NCBI GenBank assembly: GCA_037200975.1 | Contig: JBBCGI010000001.1 | Coordinates: 2,728,001-2,792,000 of the forward strand | DNA length: 64,000 nucleotides | Reading direction: 5' to 3' | From: Pseudomonadota bacterium | GTDB taxonomy: Bacteria; Pseudomonadota; Gammaproteobacteria; Steroidobacterales; Steroidobacteraceae | Part shown: positions 27,452 to 37,298 of the stretch, piece after piece | How the letters are laid out: every line of letters begins with the position of its first letter | Numbering within the stretch: the first letter of the stretch is position 1 | Notes under the pieces: model-generated | The model's input: the letters and a program-made list of their open reading frames with translations, nothing else | Database searches by the model: none | Told to the model about the DNA's origin: nothing | Made by a program: the position numbers and the translations under genes

Positions 27452-27688
27452 TTAGACCTTCTTGCCTTTGGCACGCAGATCCGAGATCACGGAGTCGATG
27501 CCATTCTTTTCGATGGTCCGCAGGCCGCGCGTGGAAACACGCAGGCTGACCCAGCGGCGCTCACCCTCGAGCCAGAAGCGCTGGGTGTGCAGATTGGGCA
27601 GGAAGCGGCGGCGCTTCTTGTTGTTGGCGTGGGAAACGCGGTTGCCGACCGCAACGCTCTTACCCGTGACTTCGCAGACGCGGCTCAT
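27452..27688 (-). CDS. rpmB: 50S ribosomal protein L28
   Basis: A 78-residue basic protein beginning [11 protein letters not shown] with [17 protein letters not shown], the L28 signature, and ending [14 protein letters not shown]. Length equals that of E. coli L28. It has a single Cys in VCEVTGK, the zinc-independent form. First gene of rpmB-rpmG, with a clear promoter at 27755-27783 and a leader of about 60 bases that contains a GCCGG-AAAA-CCGGC hairpin followed by TTTT at 27721-27738, which might attenuate transcription. Confidence 0.97.
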   Translation of the reverse strand: MSRVCEVTGKSVAVGNRVSHANNKKRRRFLPNLHTQRFWLEGERRWVSLRVSTRGLRTIEKNGIDSVISDLRAKGKKV

Positions 27689-27754
27689 AAAAATCCCGGA
27701 AATCAGTTAGTTAACTAGTGAAAAGCCGGTTTTCCGGCCGTTCAGAGGGCCGTC

Positions 27755-27783
27755 TTTATACCAGCCCCCCAGAACGCGAGCAA
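27755..27783 (-). promoter_or_regulatory. Sigma-70 promoter for rpmB-rpmG
   Basis: Minus strand: TTGCTC, exactly 17 bases, TATAAA. Predicted start is near 27748, giving a 60-base leader to the rpmB ATG. Confidence 0.75.
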
Positions 27784-27881
27784 CAGCCTGCTGCCAAAGT
27801 CATCGAACCGCTGTCCAGCGCGGCCAGACGACCGCTCGAACCCTTGCGGGCGGCGCCGAGGTGCGAGACGGTGCAAGGCAT

Positions 27882-29498
27882 ATGAAACCACTCAATATCC
27901 TCGTTTTCGTCGCGGCCAGTCTGTTGTCGGGTTGCGGCGGTGGGGGCGGAGCGGATTCCGGCGGCACCCCGGCTCCTCCGCCTGGGGGGCTCTCGCCCGT
28001 CGTCTTCAAGGACCTGACGGGCACCACGCCCGCGGATGCCGAGCTCGGCCAACCTTTTACGGTCCAGTGGGTACTGCCGGCGGGGGCGAACATCACGGCG
28101 GTAACGCTCGATGCCACCGCGCTATCGGGCACGAGTCCAGGGCAGACGAGTTGCGTCGTGTCTGCGGGCGCGCTGCCCGCGACGGCGACCTCCGCGACCA
28201 TGACGATCCCGAATTCCTGCGCGTCGAAGACCGTCCGCGAAGTGCAGCTGAAGCTCACGGTCGACGCCGCCGGCGGCCAGCGCACGACCGCGACCCATGT
28301 GTTCACCGCCCCCGGCGTGCCTGCCGCATTCCTGCCGCAACACGTGGCTTTGCCGGTGCTGCGAATCACGACCGACAACGGTGCCCCGATCGTAAGCAAG
28401 GACGTCTACATCACCGGCCAGATGAATCTCGCATCGACGGTGGCGGGCGAAGCCGCGGTCATCGGCGGCCTGCAGATCCGCGGCCGCGGCAATTCGACCT
28501 GGGACATGCCCAAGAAGCCTTATCGCCTCAAGCTCACCGACAAGCAGTCGCTGCTCGGTTTGCCGTCATCCAGGGACTGGGTGCTGCTCGCTAACTACTC
28601 CGACAAGACGCTGCTGCGCAATGCGTTGGCGCTCGATCTCGGCACGAAGCTGGGTTTGCCCTGGAGCCCGCGCTCGGCGTACGTCGAGGTGTACCTGAAC
28701 GGCAGGTACGACGGCGTCTACCAGCTCATGGAGAACATCAAGGTCGCAAAGGATCGCGTGAACATCGATGAGCTCGCACTCGCGGATGTGGGCGCCGACA
28801 AGATCACCGGCGGTTATCTGCTCGAAGTAGATTTCCGCCAGGACGGGCACACGATGTTCTCGGCGGTCGACCATCTGCCGATCGTGTTCCAGTCTCCCGA
28901 GGAGCCGGCGCCGGCCCAGGAGACCTACATCAAGGGTTATGTCGACGAGTTCGAGACCGTGCTGCATTCGAGTGGGTTCGCGGACCCGGCAACGGGATAT
29001 GCCGCTTATATCGACGTCGATTCGTTCGTCCGCTGGTACCTCGTCAACGAGGTCTTCCGCAATGTCGACGCGAACATGTGGACGAGCTGCTGGATGTTCA
29101 AACCGCGCGGCGGAAAGCTGCACATGGGCCCGCTGTGGGATTTCGATCTCGGCGCCGGCAACGTCAACTACGAGGACGCATTCAAGACCGACGGCTGGCG
29201 GGTCCGCACCGGGCCGTGGTTTTCGCGCCTGTTCGAAGATCCGGCCTTCGCCGCGCGCGTCAAACTACTGTGGAATGAGATCAAGAACGATGAACTGGCC
29301 GCGATGCTTCAGTCCATCCCCGTCAATGCGGCGAAGTTGCAGCAGCCGCAGCTCAACAATTTCCAGCGCTGGCCGATTCTCGAGATGTACGTCTGGCCGA
29401 ACTACATGATCCCCGGCAGCTACGCCGGCGAAATCGCCTATCTAGACACGTGGCTCGAGGCGCGTATTGCCTGGCTGGACAGACAGTTCAACCCCTGA
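27882..29498 (+). CDS. CotH-like protein kinase-fold lipoprotein
   Basis: A 538-residue protein with a lipoprotein signal (Cys at LLSGC followed by GGGGG), an immunoglobulin-like beta domain about 45-155, then a CotH domain: IRGRGNSTW, KKPYRLKL, the MENIK.AKDRVNI motif, a WYLVNEVFRNVDAN helix and the metal-binding GPLWDFDLGAGN. Spore-coat CotH is an atypical protein kinase of this fold; bacterial secreted members are largely untested. Outer-membrane or surface location is inferred from the lipobox. ATG 27882 (MKPLNILVF) starts the signal. The stop is convergent with radC, 3 bases apart. Confidence 0.82.
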   Translation: MKPLNILVFVAASLLSGCGGGGGADSGGTPAPPPGGLSPVVFKDLTGTTPADAELGQPFTVQWVLPAGANITAVTLDATALSGTSPGQTSCVVSAGALPATATSATMTIPNSCASKTVREVQLKLTVDAAGGQRTTATHVFTAPGVPAAFLPQHVALPVLRITTDNGAPIVSKDVYITGQMNLASTVAGEAAVIGGLQIRGRGNSTWDMPKKPYRLKLTDKQSLLGLPSSRDWVLLANYSDKTLLRNALALDLGTKLGLPWSPRSAYVEVYLNGRYDGVYQLMENIKVAKDRVNIDELALADVGADKITGGYLLEVDFRQDGHTMFSAVDHLPIVFQSPEEPAPAQETYIKGYVDEFETVLHSSGFADPATGYAAYIDVDSFVRWYLVNEVFRNVDANMWTSCWMFKPRGGKLHMGPLWDFDLGAGNVNYEDAFKTDGWRVRTGPWFSRLFEDPAFAARVKLLWNEIKNDELAAMLQSIPVNAAKLQQPQLNNFQRWPILEMYVWPNYMIPGSYAGEIAYLDTWLEARIAWLDRQFNP

Positions 29499-29501
29499 GC
29501 G

Positions 29502-30197
29502 CTACAGCAGGCCGCGCTCCGCGAACGACAGACAGTTGTTGTCCCCGACGATGAGATGGTCGAGCACGCGGATGTCGACCAATGCCAGCGCGTCGCGCAG
29601 CCGGCGCGTGATGAGTTCGTCCGCCTGGCTCGCCTCGGCGACACCCGACGGATGATTGTGCGCAAAGATGAGCGCGGCGGCGTTGTACCGCAGCGCCTGC
29701 CGGACGATCTCGCGTGGATGCACGCTCGCACCATCGATGGTGCCGCGGAACACCTCTTCGAAATGGATGAGACGATGGCGGTTGTCGAGGTGCAGGCAGC
29801 AGAACACTTCATATGGGCGATCGCGCAGCTGCGCGGTCAGGAATTGGCGCGTGGCCGCCGGTGCGTTCATGGCGGGCCCGGCACGCAGCGCTTCGCAGTA
29901 GTGGCGGCGCGCGAGCTCCAGCGCGGCCATCAGGCTGGCGTAACGCGCCGGGCCGAGCCCGCGGCGCGACAGCAAAGCCTGCGTGTCCGCGGTCAGCATT
30001 CGCCTCAGGCTGCCGCCAAAGTGCTGCAGCAGCTGACGGGCTATGTCCAATGCATTGGCGCCGGCGGAACCAGTGCCGAGAATGACCGCCAGCAGCTCCG
30101 CATCGGAGAGAGTCTGCGCGCCGCGCGCGATGAGCCGCTCGCGCGGGCGTTCCGCGTGCGGCCACGTGTTGATGTTCCGGGGATTTACGCCACTCAT
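29502..30197 (-). CDS. radC: RadC/MPN-domain JAMM protein
   Basis: A 231-residue protein with N-terminal helix-hairpin-helix region (RERL...GAQTLSDAELLAVILGTG, LLSRRGLGPARY) and C-terminal JAMM metalloprotease-like domain with the zinc motif HNHPSG. Despite the name its role in repair is doubtful, and the biochemical function is unresolved in the family. I chose ATG 30197 (MSGVNPRN) because the conserved W..ERPRERL block starts about 12 residues later; ATG 30212 is also possible. It is divergent from coaBC. Confidence 0.88.
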   Translation of the reverse strand: MSGVNPRNINTWPHAERPRERLIARGAQTLSDAELLAVILGTGSAGANALDIARQLLQHFGGSLRRMLTADTQALLSRRGLGPARYASLMAALELARRHYCEALRAGPAMNAPAATRQFLTAQLRDRPYEVFCCLHLDNRHRLIHFEEVFRGTIDGASVHPREIVRQALRYNAAALIFAHNHPSGVAEASQADELITRRLRDALALVDIRVLDHLIVGDNNCLSFAERGLL

Positions 30198-30358
30198 AAG
30201 CTGCTGATCCATCGAGCAATCATGGGCGAAAGCGGGTGCTGTCATGCACTCGCCAAAGCGGCGCGAATGACCAGTTACTGGGCTCATAACCGCAGAAACT
30301 AGTTGTGAAACTTATGTGACTGGCGCGTTGCGCATGGCCCTGCCGATAATGCCCGCCC

Positions 30359-31582
30359 ATGCACGGCAAACGCGTTCTCCTCGGCGTCACGGGCGGCATC
30401 GCCGCCTACAAGAGCCCCGACCTCGTCCGTCGCCTGCGCGAGCAGGGCGCCGAAGTGCAGGTCGTGCTCACCGCGGGCGCGCGCGAGTTCGTGACTCCCA
30501 TGACGTTCCAGGCCGTGTCCGGCCGTGAAGTGCGCAGCGACTTGTGGGATCCGGAAGCCGAGAAGGCGATGTCGCACATCGAGCTCGCCCGCTGGGCGGA
30601 TTTCGTGATCATCGCGCCGGCCACCGCGGATTTCCTGGCGCGCCTCGCCACCGGCCAGGCCGACGATTTACTAACTACTCTGTGCCTGGCGACCGCCGCA
30701 CCGATCGCGCTGGCTCCCGCCATGAACCGTCTCATGTGGGCGAACCCGGCCACGCAGGCCAACGTCGCCACCCTGAAGGCGCGCGGTGTTCACGTCTGGG
30801 GTCCGGGCGAAGGCGACCAGGCCTGCGGTGAAGTGGGCGCGGGCCGCATGCTCGAGCCGACGCAGCTCGCCAACTATGTGTCGAATTCAATCGCACCGAC
30901 CGGCCCGCTGGCCGGCAAACGTGTGCTGCTCACGGCGGGCCCCACGCGCGAGCGCATCGACCCGGTGCGTTTCATCAGCAATCGCAGTTCGGGAAAGATG
31001 GGTTTTGCGGTGGCCGCCGCCGCCCGCGAAGCTGGTGCGGACGTGACGATAGTGGCTGGCCCCGTGAACATCGCCACGCCGCCCGGAGTGAAACGCATCG
31101 ACGTGGAAAGCGCCGCCGACATGCTGAACGCGGTGATGCAGCACATCGAGGGCGTGGACATCTTCGTCGCCACCGCCGCGGTGGCGGACTACCGCCCGGC
31201 CTCACCGGTGGAACGCAAGATCAAGAAAACTTCCGAGTCCATGGACCTGCGGATGGAACGCACCGTGGATATCCTCGCGACCGTGGCCGCGCGCGCCGCG
31301 CGCCCCTTCGTGGTGGGCTTCGCGGCCGAGACGGATTCCGTGGAACAATACGCGCGTCAGAAGCTGCTCAAGAAGAACCTCGACATGATCGCCGCCAATG
31401 AAGTCGGACACGACAAGGTGTTCGAGAAGGACGACAACGCGTTGCTGGTGCTGTGGCGCGACGGCCGCCGCGAATTGCCGCATGCGCCGAAGGTGGCGCT
31501 CGCGCGCGATCTGATCGCGCTCATCGCCGAGTTGTACGCCGAACGCAAATCCGGCGCCCGCCTCACCAGCGTGTCGGCATGA
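30359..31582 (+). CDS. coaBC: Bifunctional phosphopantothenoylcysteine decarboxylase / phosphopantothenate-cysteine ligase
   Basis: A 407-residue fusion: CoaC flavoprotein domain (1-190; [16 protein letters not shown], the catalytic [17 protein letters not shown]) and CoaB domain (190-400; [33 protein letters not shown] and the K..K..E block). It makes 4'-phosphopantetheine in CoA synthesis, upstream of the CoaD step encoded at 23138. The stop overlaps the dut start (ATGA), the classic dfp-dut arrangement. Confidence 0.97.
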   Translation: MHGKRVLLGVTGGIAAYKSPDLVRRLREQGAEVQVVLTAGAREFVTPMTFQAVSGREVRSDLWDPEAEKAMSHIELARWADFVIIAPATADFLARLATGQADDLLTTLCLATAAPIALAPAMNRLMWANPATQANVATLKARGVHVWGPGEGDQACGEVGAGRMLEPTQLANYVSNSIAPTGPLAGKRVLLTAGPTRERIDPVRFISNRSSGKMGFAVAAAAREAGADVTIVAGPVNIATPPGVKRIDVESAADMLNAVMQHIEGVDIFVATAAVADYRPASPVERKIKKTSESMDLRMERTVDILATVAARAARPFVVGFAAETDSVEQYARQKLLKKNLDMIAANEVGHDKVFEKDDNALLVLWRDGRRELPHAPKVALARDLIALIAELYAERKSGARLTSVSA

Positions 31583-32076
31583 ACGCGCAGGTATCCACGC
31601 AGATCGATCCTCGCGGCGCGCAGCGCGCGTTGAAAGTTCGCATCCTGGATGCGCGCATCGGCAAGGAGTTTCCGTTGCCGGCTTATGCGACGGCTGGCTC
31701 GGCCGGGCTCGATCTGCGCGCCTGCCTCGATGCGCCACTGACTCTGGTTGCCGGCAAGGCGGAGCTGATCCCCACCGGGCTCGCCATCCATGTCGATGAC
31801 CCGGGTCTCGCGGCCGTGATCCTGCCGCGCTCGGGCCTGGGCCATAAACATGGTGTGGTGCTCGGCAATCTCGTCGGGCTCATCGATTCGGACTACCAGG
31901 GCCAGCTCATGGTGTCCTGCTGGAACCGCGGTTCCACGGATTTCGTGGTGCAGCCGGGCGAACGCATCGCGCAGATGGTGATCGTGCCCGTGGTGCAGGT
32001 GCGGCTGGAAGTGGTGGAAGACTTCGCCGCGAGCTCACGCGGCGCGGGTGGCTTCGGCCACACCGGCACCCGCTGA
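31579..32076 (+). CDS. dut: dUTP diphosphatase
   Basis: A 165-residue trimeric dUTPase: motif 1 [11 protein letters not shown], motif 2 [10 protein letters not shown], motif 3 [13 protein letters not shown] (with catalytic Asp), motif 4 ERIAQMV and the C-terminal arm [10 protein letters not shown] that closes over the active site. It hydrolyses dUTP to dUMP, keeping uracil out of DNA. ATG 31579 overlaps the coaBC TGA; the 12-residue extra N-terminus ([12 protein letters not shown]) compared with E. coli Dut looks genuine. Confidence 0.96.
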   Translation: MNAQVSTQIDPRGAQRALKVRILDARIGKEFPLPAYATAGSAGLDLRACLDAPLTLVAGKAELIPTGLAIHVDDPGLAAVILPRSGLGHKHGVVLGNLVGLIDSDYQGQLMVSCWNRGSTDFVVQPGERIAQMVIVPVVQVRLEVVEDFAASSRGAGGFGHTGTR

Positions 32077-32084
32077 AGAACTAA

Positions 32085-32750
32085 CTACTGTTTCTTGGTG
32101 CGGTTGGCGTCGTTGAGGCGCGCGGCCGCCGAGGTGCGTAATTCCTTGAACCGCCGGATGTCGGCGTCGAAGGAATCGACGACGTTCTGCAATTCGCTGC
32201 GGCGCTGCGCCAGCGCCGATTTCTGCGTGCGCAGCTCGCTCGACGCGCGCACCATTTCTTCGGCGAGATCGTCGGGCATGCGGCGCGCGTCCGGTTTCTT
32301 GTTGTAAGGCGCGAACAGCATCGCGCGCTGCTTCAATCCGTCGACGCGCGAATTCAGGCTCGAGATGTAGGCCTCCGCAGCGGAGACCTGGCCGTTGATC
32401 TGGTCGAGGCGCGTGTCGCGAACCTGTTCGATTTCCTTCACCGACGGGTAAGTGGAAATCAGGAACATGTCGTGTTGCCGGCGCTGCGTTTCTTCTTTCT
32501 GTTTCGCGGCGTACGCGGCCGCTTCGGCCGGCGACATTTCCGCGCGGTACTTCTGCACTTCCACGCCCTGGGAATTCAGCACGCGCGATTCACGCTGGGA
32601 ATACTCGGCAGGGATGCTGTCGCCGTAGTGGATGACGCCTTTTTCATCCACCCATTTGAAAGTCTGCTTGCCCTTGTCCTGCGCATGCACGGCCGGGCCG
32701 AGCATGAGGCCGGCGAGCACGGTCGCCAGGAAGGGAGTGGCATTGCGCAT
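32085..32750 (-). CDS. Periplasmic DUF4124 protein with coiled-coil
   Basis: A 221-residue protein with a signal peptide (about 1-23, ending AVHAQ), a DUF4124 domain (FKWVDEKGVIHYGDSIP) and a long helical, probably coiled-coil C-terminal part from about residue 65 rich in Gln/Arg/Glu. DUF4124 is a small cell-envelope domain of unknown role. ATG 32750 matches the signal peptide; the ORF extension is Arg-rich and non-coding. It is convergent with dut and downstream of pyrE in the same direction. Confidence 0.8.
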   Translation of the reverse strand: MRNATPFLATVLAGLMLGPAVHAQDKGKQTFKWVDEKGVIHYGDSIPAEYSQRESRVLNSQGVEVQKYRAEMSPAEAAAYAAKQKEETQRRQHDMFLISTYPSVKEIEQVRDTRLDQINGQVSAAEAYISSLNSRVDGLKQRAMLFAPYNKKPDARRMPDDLAEEMVRASSELRTQKSALAQRRSELQNVVDSFDADIRRFKELRTSAAARLNDANRTKKQ

Positions 32751-32770
32751 GCGCGGTATTCTGCCCCAGC

Positions 32771-33448
32771 TCATCCGCCTGCGGATACGGCGCCGACGCC
32801 CCAACTCTGCTGATAAGCACGCAAAGCGGCGAACTGATCGCGAGAAATGCGAACTGCATCACTCGGCTCTTTTTCAAACGTATCAATGAGATCGGCCAGG
32901 GTCAGGATGCTGACGCAGCGCAAACCGAACTGCGCCGACACTTCCTGAACCGCCGATTGCGCGCCTTGGCCGCGCTCCTGCCTATCGAGTGCGAGCGCCA
33001 CGCCGGCGGGAACCGCCCCCGCCGCGCGGATGATCTCGACCGATTCCCGGATCGCGGTGCCGGCGGTGATGACGTCGTCGACGATGACCACCCGGCCCTT
33101 GAGCGGCGCGCCGACGATGTTGCCGCCTTCGCCGTGATCCTTGGCTTCCTTGCGATTGAACGCCCACGGCACGCTGCGATGGTGGTGTTCCGCGAGCGCC
33201 ACGGCCGTGGTCGTCGCCAGCGGGATGCCCTTGTAGGCAGGGCCGAACAACATGTCGAACTCGAGGCCGGAACGCGTCAGCGCGGCGGCGTAACACTGGC
33301 CGAGCACGGCGATGGCTTCGCCGTCATTGAACAATCCGGCGTTGAAGAAATACGGACTCTCGCGCCCGGACTTGAGTTTGAAACTGCCGAAGCGCAGCGC
33401 GCTGCGCGACATGGCGAGATCGATGAAGGTTCGCTGGTATTCCTGCAC
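32771..33448 (-). CDS. pyrE: Orotate phosphoribosyltransferase
   Basis: A 225-residue type I PRTase: substrate loop [22 protein letters not shown], the flexible catalytic loop [14 protein letters not shown] and the PRPP motif [13 protein letters not shown]. It makes OMP from orotate in pyrimidine synthesis. ATG 33448 is the family start ([13 protein letters not shown]). It lies divergent from ampG with only 46 bases between starts, so both promoters overlap there. Confidence 0.97.
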   Translation of the reverse strand: MQEYQRTFIDLAMSRSALRFGSFKLKSGRESPYFFNAGLFNDGEAIAVLGQCYAAALTRSGLEFDMLFGPAYKGIPLATTTAVALAEHHHRSVPWAFNRKEAKDHGEGGNIVGAPLKGRVVIVDDVITAGTAIRESVEIIRAAGAVPAGVALALDRQERGQGAQSAVQEVSAQFGLRCVSILTLADLIDTFEKEPSDAVRISRDQFAALRAYQQSWGVGAVSAGG

Positions 33449-33494
33449 GTGCGTCGTGTTCCGTATGATGCGGCGGTGCGAATGATACCCAACG

Positions 33495-34928
33495 ATGGCT
33501 GCTGAAACGCCCGCAAAACGCAGCTGGGGTCAGGCAATGCTCGTCTACACCGAGCGGCCGGTGCTGTCGATGCTGTTCCTCGGCTTCTCGGCGGGGTTGC
33601 CGTTCTATCTGGTTTTTTCGACCTTGTCCGCGTGGCTGCGGACCGCGCACATCGAACGCGCCACCATCGGAATGCTGGCCTGGGTGGGCCTCTGTTATTC
33701 GTTCAAGTTTCTGTGGGCGCCCATCGTCGATCGTGTCGGCCTGCCGGTGCTGGACAAGCTGCTCGGCCGCCGCCGCTCCTGGATGCTGGTCGCGCAGATC
33801 GGCGTCGCGATCTGCCTGTTCAATGTCGCGCTCAGCGATCCCGCGCAGGGGGTGACTCACATCGCCGTGTTCGCGCTCGGCGTCGCGTTTTTTGCCGCCA
33901 CCCAGGACATCGCGCTCGATGCCTGGCGCGTCGAGTCCGCCCCCGCTGACAAACAAGGTGCGATGGCTGCCGCCTACCAGATCGGGTATCGCAGCGGGCT
34001 CATGGTGGCCTCGGCCGGCGCGCTGGTCATTGCCGGCGAGTCGGGTTTTCGCGCCAGCTACATGACGATGGCCGCGCTCATGGGCATCGGCATCATCACC
34101 ACTTTCCTCGTGCTCGAACCGGTGCGTGAAATCGCGAACGTGTCGCAGCAGCGCGAGCAACGCGCCGTCGACTGGCTGGCGACGCGCGCGCACTGGCCGC
34201 GCTGGCTGCAGAGCGCCGGCGCGTGGTTCTTCGGCGCCGTCGTCGCGCCCATCGTCGACTTCTTCGGGCGTTATGGCCTGGGCCTGGGCCTGCTCATCTT
34301 CGCGTTCATCGCGTCGTACCGGCTCACGGACTACGTGTCCGGCACGATGGCCAACACCTTTTATATAGATATCGGCTACAGCGTGGCCGAGATCGGCGTC
34401 ATCGCGAAATTCTTCGGCTGGCCGTCGACGCTGGTGGGCGCGGTGTTCGGTGGCGTACTGGTCGCGAAGATCGGCCGCATCCGCGGCCTTTTGCTGGGCA
34501 GTGTGCTGGTCATCATTTCGAACGTGTTCTATGCGACCTATGGCGCATACGCGTGCCACATGCCGCTCGAGTGCGCGCAGAACGGCACCTTTGCGTTCTG
34601 GGTGAGCCACGTCACCGCACGCGGACCGGCGACCGACCTCGGGCTGTCGTTCATCGTCGGGTTCGACAATCTCGCGCTCGGCGTTCACGGCACCGCGTTG
34701 ATCGCCTTCATGTCGAGCCTGACAAGCGCCAAGTACACCGCCACGCAATACGCGGTGTTGTCGTCGCTGTATTCGCTGCCGGGCAAGCTGCTGATGGGCA
34801 CGTCCGGTTTCATGGTCGACGCGCTCGGCTACGGAGACTTCTTCCTGTACACCGCCACGTTGAGTATTCCCGGGCTCTTGCTGCTGCTGTGGCTCTCGCG
34901 CCATGACATCGCCGCCGCGCGAAATTGA
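33495..34928 (+). CDS. ampG: AmpG-like muropeptide permease (MFS)
   Basis: A 477-residue polytopic protein, about 12-14 spans, with AmpG features: [20 protein letters not shown] at the start, [16 protein letters not shown] and the [13 protein letters not shown] motif of the AmpG/acetyl-CoA transporter family. It imports GlcNAc-anhydroMurNAc peptides for cell-wall recycling. The region about 225-265 forms a cytoplasmic loop. No ampC or ampD is adjacent. The last 26 bases overlap the Rieske gene in another frame. Confidence 0.87.
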   Translation: MAAETPAKRSWGQAMLVYTERPVLSMLFLGFSAGLPFYLVFSTLSAWLRTAHIERATIGMLAWVGLCYSFKFLWAPIVDRVGLPVLDKLLGRRRSWMLVAQIGVAICLFNVALSDPAQGVTHIAVFALGVAFFAATQDIALDAWRVESAPADKQGAMAAAYQIGYRSGLMVASAGALVIAGESGFRASYMTMAALMGIGIITTFLVLEPVREIANVSQQREQRAVDWLATRAHWPRWLQSAGAWFFGAVVAPIVDFFGRYGLGLGLLIFAFIASYRLTDYVSGTMANTFYIDIGYSVAEIGVIAKFFGWPSTLVGAVFGGVLVAKIGRIRGLLLGSVLVIISNVFYATYGAYACHMPLECAQNGTFAFWVSHVTARGPATDLGLSFIVGFDNLALGVHGTALIAFMSSLTSAKYTATQYAVLSSLYSLPGKLLMGTSGFMVDALGYGDFFLYTATLSIPGLLLLLWLSRHDIAAARN

Positions 34929-35295
34929 TACCACGCGCGTGTTGTGCTCGCTGAGCGAGCTCGACGAGACCGGCAGCCGCGGCTTCGCCGTCGGCGAGGG
35001 CGACTGGCCGTTGCGCGGCTTCGTCGTGCGCACGGCCACGGGAGTCGCTGCCTACGTCAACACCTGCCCGCACGCCGGGCATCCGCTCAACTTCCGGCCG
35101 AACCGGTTTCTCACGTCCGATCGCAACCTGATCCTGTGCGCCTCGCACGGCGCGCTGTTCGCGCGCGACAATGGCCTGTGTATCGCCGGACCGTGCCCGG
35201 GACAGTCGCTGACGGCGGTGCCGATCGAGGTGCTGGGGAATTTCGTGCTGCTGGCGGAAGGCGCAGATCCGCAGGCGCTGGCGAACGCGCTGTAG
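34903..35295 (+). CDS. Rieske [2Fe-2S] ferredoxin-like protein
   Basis: A 130-residue soluble protein with both cluster motifs: CPHAGH (Cys55, His57) and CASHGA (Cys79, His82), which bind a Rieske 2Fe-2S centre. The small size fits a stand-alone Rieske ferredoxin, NirD-like or a dioxygenase ferredoxin, but no oxygenase or nitrite reductase subunit is adjacent. It overlaps the end of ampG by 26 bases, so translation may be coupled. The redox partner is unknown. Confidence 0.85.
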   Translation: MTSPPREIDTTRVLCSLSELDETGSRGFAVGEGDWPLRGFVVRTATGVAAYVNTCPHAGHPLNFRPNRFLTSDRNLILCASHGALFARDNGLCIAGPCPGQSLTAVPIEVLGNFVLLAEGADPQALANAL

Positions 35296-35318
35296 GCGTC
35301 TCTAACTACTGACGACGG

Positions 35319-35633
35319 CTATTCGAACAGGTCGAGCCCATCGAGCTTGCTGGCGCTCTGGCGCCGGTCGTCGTCCTTGTCGAAGCCACCGGTGGCGCTG
35401 CGCGCTTCGTCTTCCTCGGGATCGACGTCGACGGAGCCAGTCCAGTCTTCGGGAGGTTCTATTTCTTCGAGCGCGCCGGTTTCCTTCGCAGCGTTCCAGT
35501 CCTCGAGATCCATCTCTTCAACCGTACCGTCGAAGTACTGCAGCTCGATGGTGCCGTCGTCTTCGTCGAAGGCGACCACCTCGAACGACTCGCTTCCTTG
35601 AATGCGATACCAGTTGCCGATGGTGGGTTTCAT
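35319..35633 (-). CDS. Small acidic protein (DUF6763-like)
   Basis: A 104-residue protein, very acidic in its C-terminal half. The N-terminal part (MKPTIGNWYRIQGSESFEVV, DDGTIELQYFDGTVEE) looks like a small beta-barrel/SH3-like domain and resembles short gammaproteobacterial proteins annotated DUF6763. ATG 35633 has a strong GGAGGGA SD. Function unknown. It is divergent from marC and convergent with the Rieske gene. Confidence 0.72.
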   Translation of the reverse strand: MKPTIGNWYRIQGSESFEVVAFDEDDGTIELQYFDGTVEEMDLEDWNAAKETGALEEIEPPEDWTGSVDVDPEEDEARSATGGFDKDDDRRQSASKLDGLDLFE

Positions 35634-35746
35634 CGAATCCCTCCGAATCGCGTTGCTGCTATGCTGACCGGGCTTTTCCGTGAGTCGCAATCATGTTGCT
35701 CCCGAAAAGTGGCACTTACAAGAACGAATTTCTTGCGCAAAGCATC

Positions 35747-36379
35747 ATGCTCGAACAAGCACTGAAGTTTTTCATCGTGTTCTTCGTCGTGGTCGAACCG
35801 ATCTCGCTGATCCCGGTGTTCTCCGGGCTCACCGATGGCGCGAGCGCGCGCTTCAAACACAAGATGGCCCTCAAGTCCGTGCTGGTTGCAAGCGGAATAC
35901 TTCTGCTGTTTGCATTGGTTGGCGCCGGATTTTTATCGGCGATGGGAATCTCGATCGACTCGTTCAGGATTTTCGGCGGACTGTTGCTTTTCCTCATCGC
36001 GCTCGAGATGGTCTTCGCCCGCGAATCCGGCACGCGCACTTCGAGCGACGAGAAAGTAGAGAGCCGCAAGCGCGCGGACATTGCGGTTTTCCCGCTTGCA
36101 TTCCCCTTCATGGCCGGTCCTGGTGCATTGACGACATTGTTGCTCTGGTTCGGACCGATTCCGGTCACGCAGCATCCTGTGCAGTTCCTGGTGATGTTCG
36201 GCTGTGCGCTCGTGGTGCTCGCATGTTGCTTGTTCGCCATGTGGGTGGCGGCTCCGCTCATGCGCATCATCGGAGTCACCGGCACGAACGTGGCGAACCG
36301 ATTGTTCGGCGTCGTGCTGGGAGCACTGGCCGTTCAGTTTGTCGTCGATGGACTACGCGCCAGTTTCGCGGGCCTGTGA
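35747..36379 (+). CDS. MarC family integral membrane protein
   Basis: A 210-residue protein with six spans and the UPF0056/MarC pattern: VVEPISLIPVFSGLT, IFGGLLLFLIALEM, PLAFPFMAGPGALTT and a C-terminal NVANRLFGVVLGALAVQF. The transported substrate is unknown; the historic link to multiple antibiotic resistance is not supported. I chose ATG 35747 (MLEQALKFF) by comparison with family length; ATG 35693 would add 18 residues and cannot be excluded. No good SD is visible for either. Confidence 0.85.
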   Translation: MLEQALKFFIVFFVVVEPISLIPVFSGLTDGASARFKHKMALKSVLVASGILLLFALVGAGFLSAMGISIDSFRIFGGLLLFLIALEMVFARESGTRTSSDEKVESRKRADIAVFPLAFPFMAGPGALTTLLLWFGPIPVTQHPVQFLVMFGCALVVLACCLFAMWVAAPLMRIIGVTGTNVANRLFGVVLGALAVQFVVDGLRASFAGL

Positions 36380-36389
36380 CGGACATCGC

Positions 36390-37298
36390 GTGGGCCGGGC
36401 GCCGCTCCTCAATCTACTGGCGATGCTCGCGTGCCTTGCGGCGGCGCGCCCCGGGCTTGCGGCCTGCCCGCCGCCCGGTGAAGAACGCGATTCACTCGCG
36501 GCCCTGAAGACTGCGGGTTTCGAGATTGCCGACGACGCACGGCGCCAGGCACTCGCGCTGGCGCTGCTGCCTTGCCTCGCCGTTGCCGACCCGCAATTGC
36601 GCGACGGCATCGCGTTCGAGGCTTACTACACGTGGCTGCGCGCGAATCGCCTCGATGTTGATACGCGGACGCAGCTGCTCGAACGCCTCAGCGCCATGCT
36701 CGAACCCGGGCAGGCCGATCGCGGCGGATTCCGTCAGCCATTTGCCGCGCTCGCTTTGTCCGAAGTCGCACGCACCGATCGCGTGACGCCGTGGCTCACT
36801 TCCGCGCAGCGCGCCACTCTGGTCGTCCAAGCTGCGAGCTACCTCGCCTCGGTCCGCGACTATCGGGGCTTCGATCCGAAGGAAGGCTGGCGACACGGCG
36901 TAGCGCATGGTGCGGACCTGGTTCTGCAGCTCGCGTTGAATCCGGCGGTGGACCGTGCCGCTCTCGAGCGGTTACTGAGCGCGGTTGCCGCGCAGGTCGC
37001 GCCGGCCGGCGATCACTCCTACATCGACGGCGAATCCGAGCGTCTCGCTCGGCCGGTGCTGTTCATCGCCCAACGCGGTCTGTTCACGGCGGCGGAATGG
37101 GAGCAGTGGTTGCGCGCACTGGCGGCGCCGCCAGCGTCGACCAGCAAAGAAGATGCCTATCGCACGCGTGCCGGCCTGGCCAGGCATCACAACCTGAATG
37201 CATTCCTCTACGCGTTGTACGTGAATGCCCGCGAGAGCGGCGATGCGAACATGCAGGCGCTGGTGCCCGGGCTGCAGGCCGTGCTCAAGGCGCAGTAG
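36390..37298 (+). CDS. Secreted DUF2785 family protein
   Basis: A 302-residue protein. GTG 36390 gives a signal peptide (MGRAPLLNLLAMLACLAAAR, ending LAAC). The conserved block RDYRGFDPKEGWRHGVAHGADL is the core of DUF2785, a helical-repeat family of unknown function. The rest is all-alpha with a WL..AQR..L pattern. It begins ten bases after marC and probably shares its transcript. The ORF extends upstream into marC out of frame, which is a shadow. The stop is immediately next to the trmB stop. Confidence 0.72.
   Translation: MGRAPLLNLLAMLACLAAARPGLAACPPPGEERDSLAALKTAGFEIADDARRQALALALLPCLAVADPQLRDGIAFEAYYTWLRANRLDVDTRTQLLERLSAMLEPGQADRGGFRQPFAALALSEVARTDRVTPWLTSAQRATLVVQAASYLASVRDYRGFDPKEGWRHGVAHGADLVLQLALNPAVDRAALERLLSAVAAQVAPAGDHSYIDGESERLARPVLFIAQRGLFTAAEWEQWLRALAAPPASTSKEDAYRTRAGLARHHNLNAFLYALYVNARESGDANMQALVPGLQAVLKAQ

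Noticed and set aside
28122-28343. Small minus-strand ORFs inside the CotH-like gene
   Set aside because: Out-of-frame shadows; the plus-strand lipoprotein and kinase motifs are decisive.
33324-35039. 571-codon ORF on the minus strand opposite ampG
   Set aside because: No domain, highly charged, wholly antisense to a clear MFS transporter.
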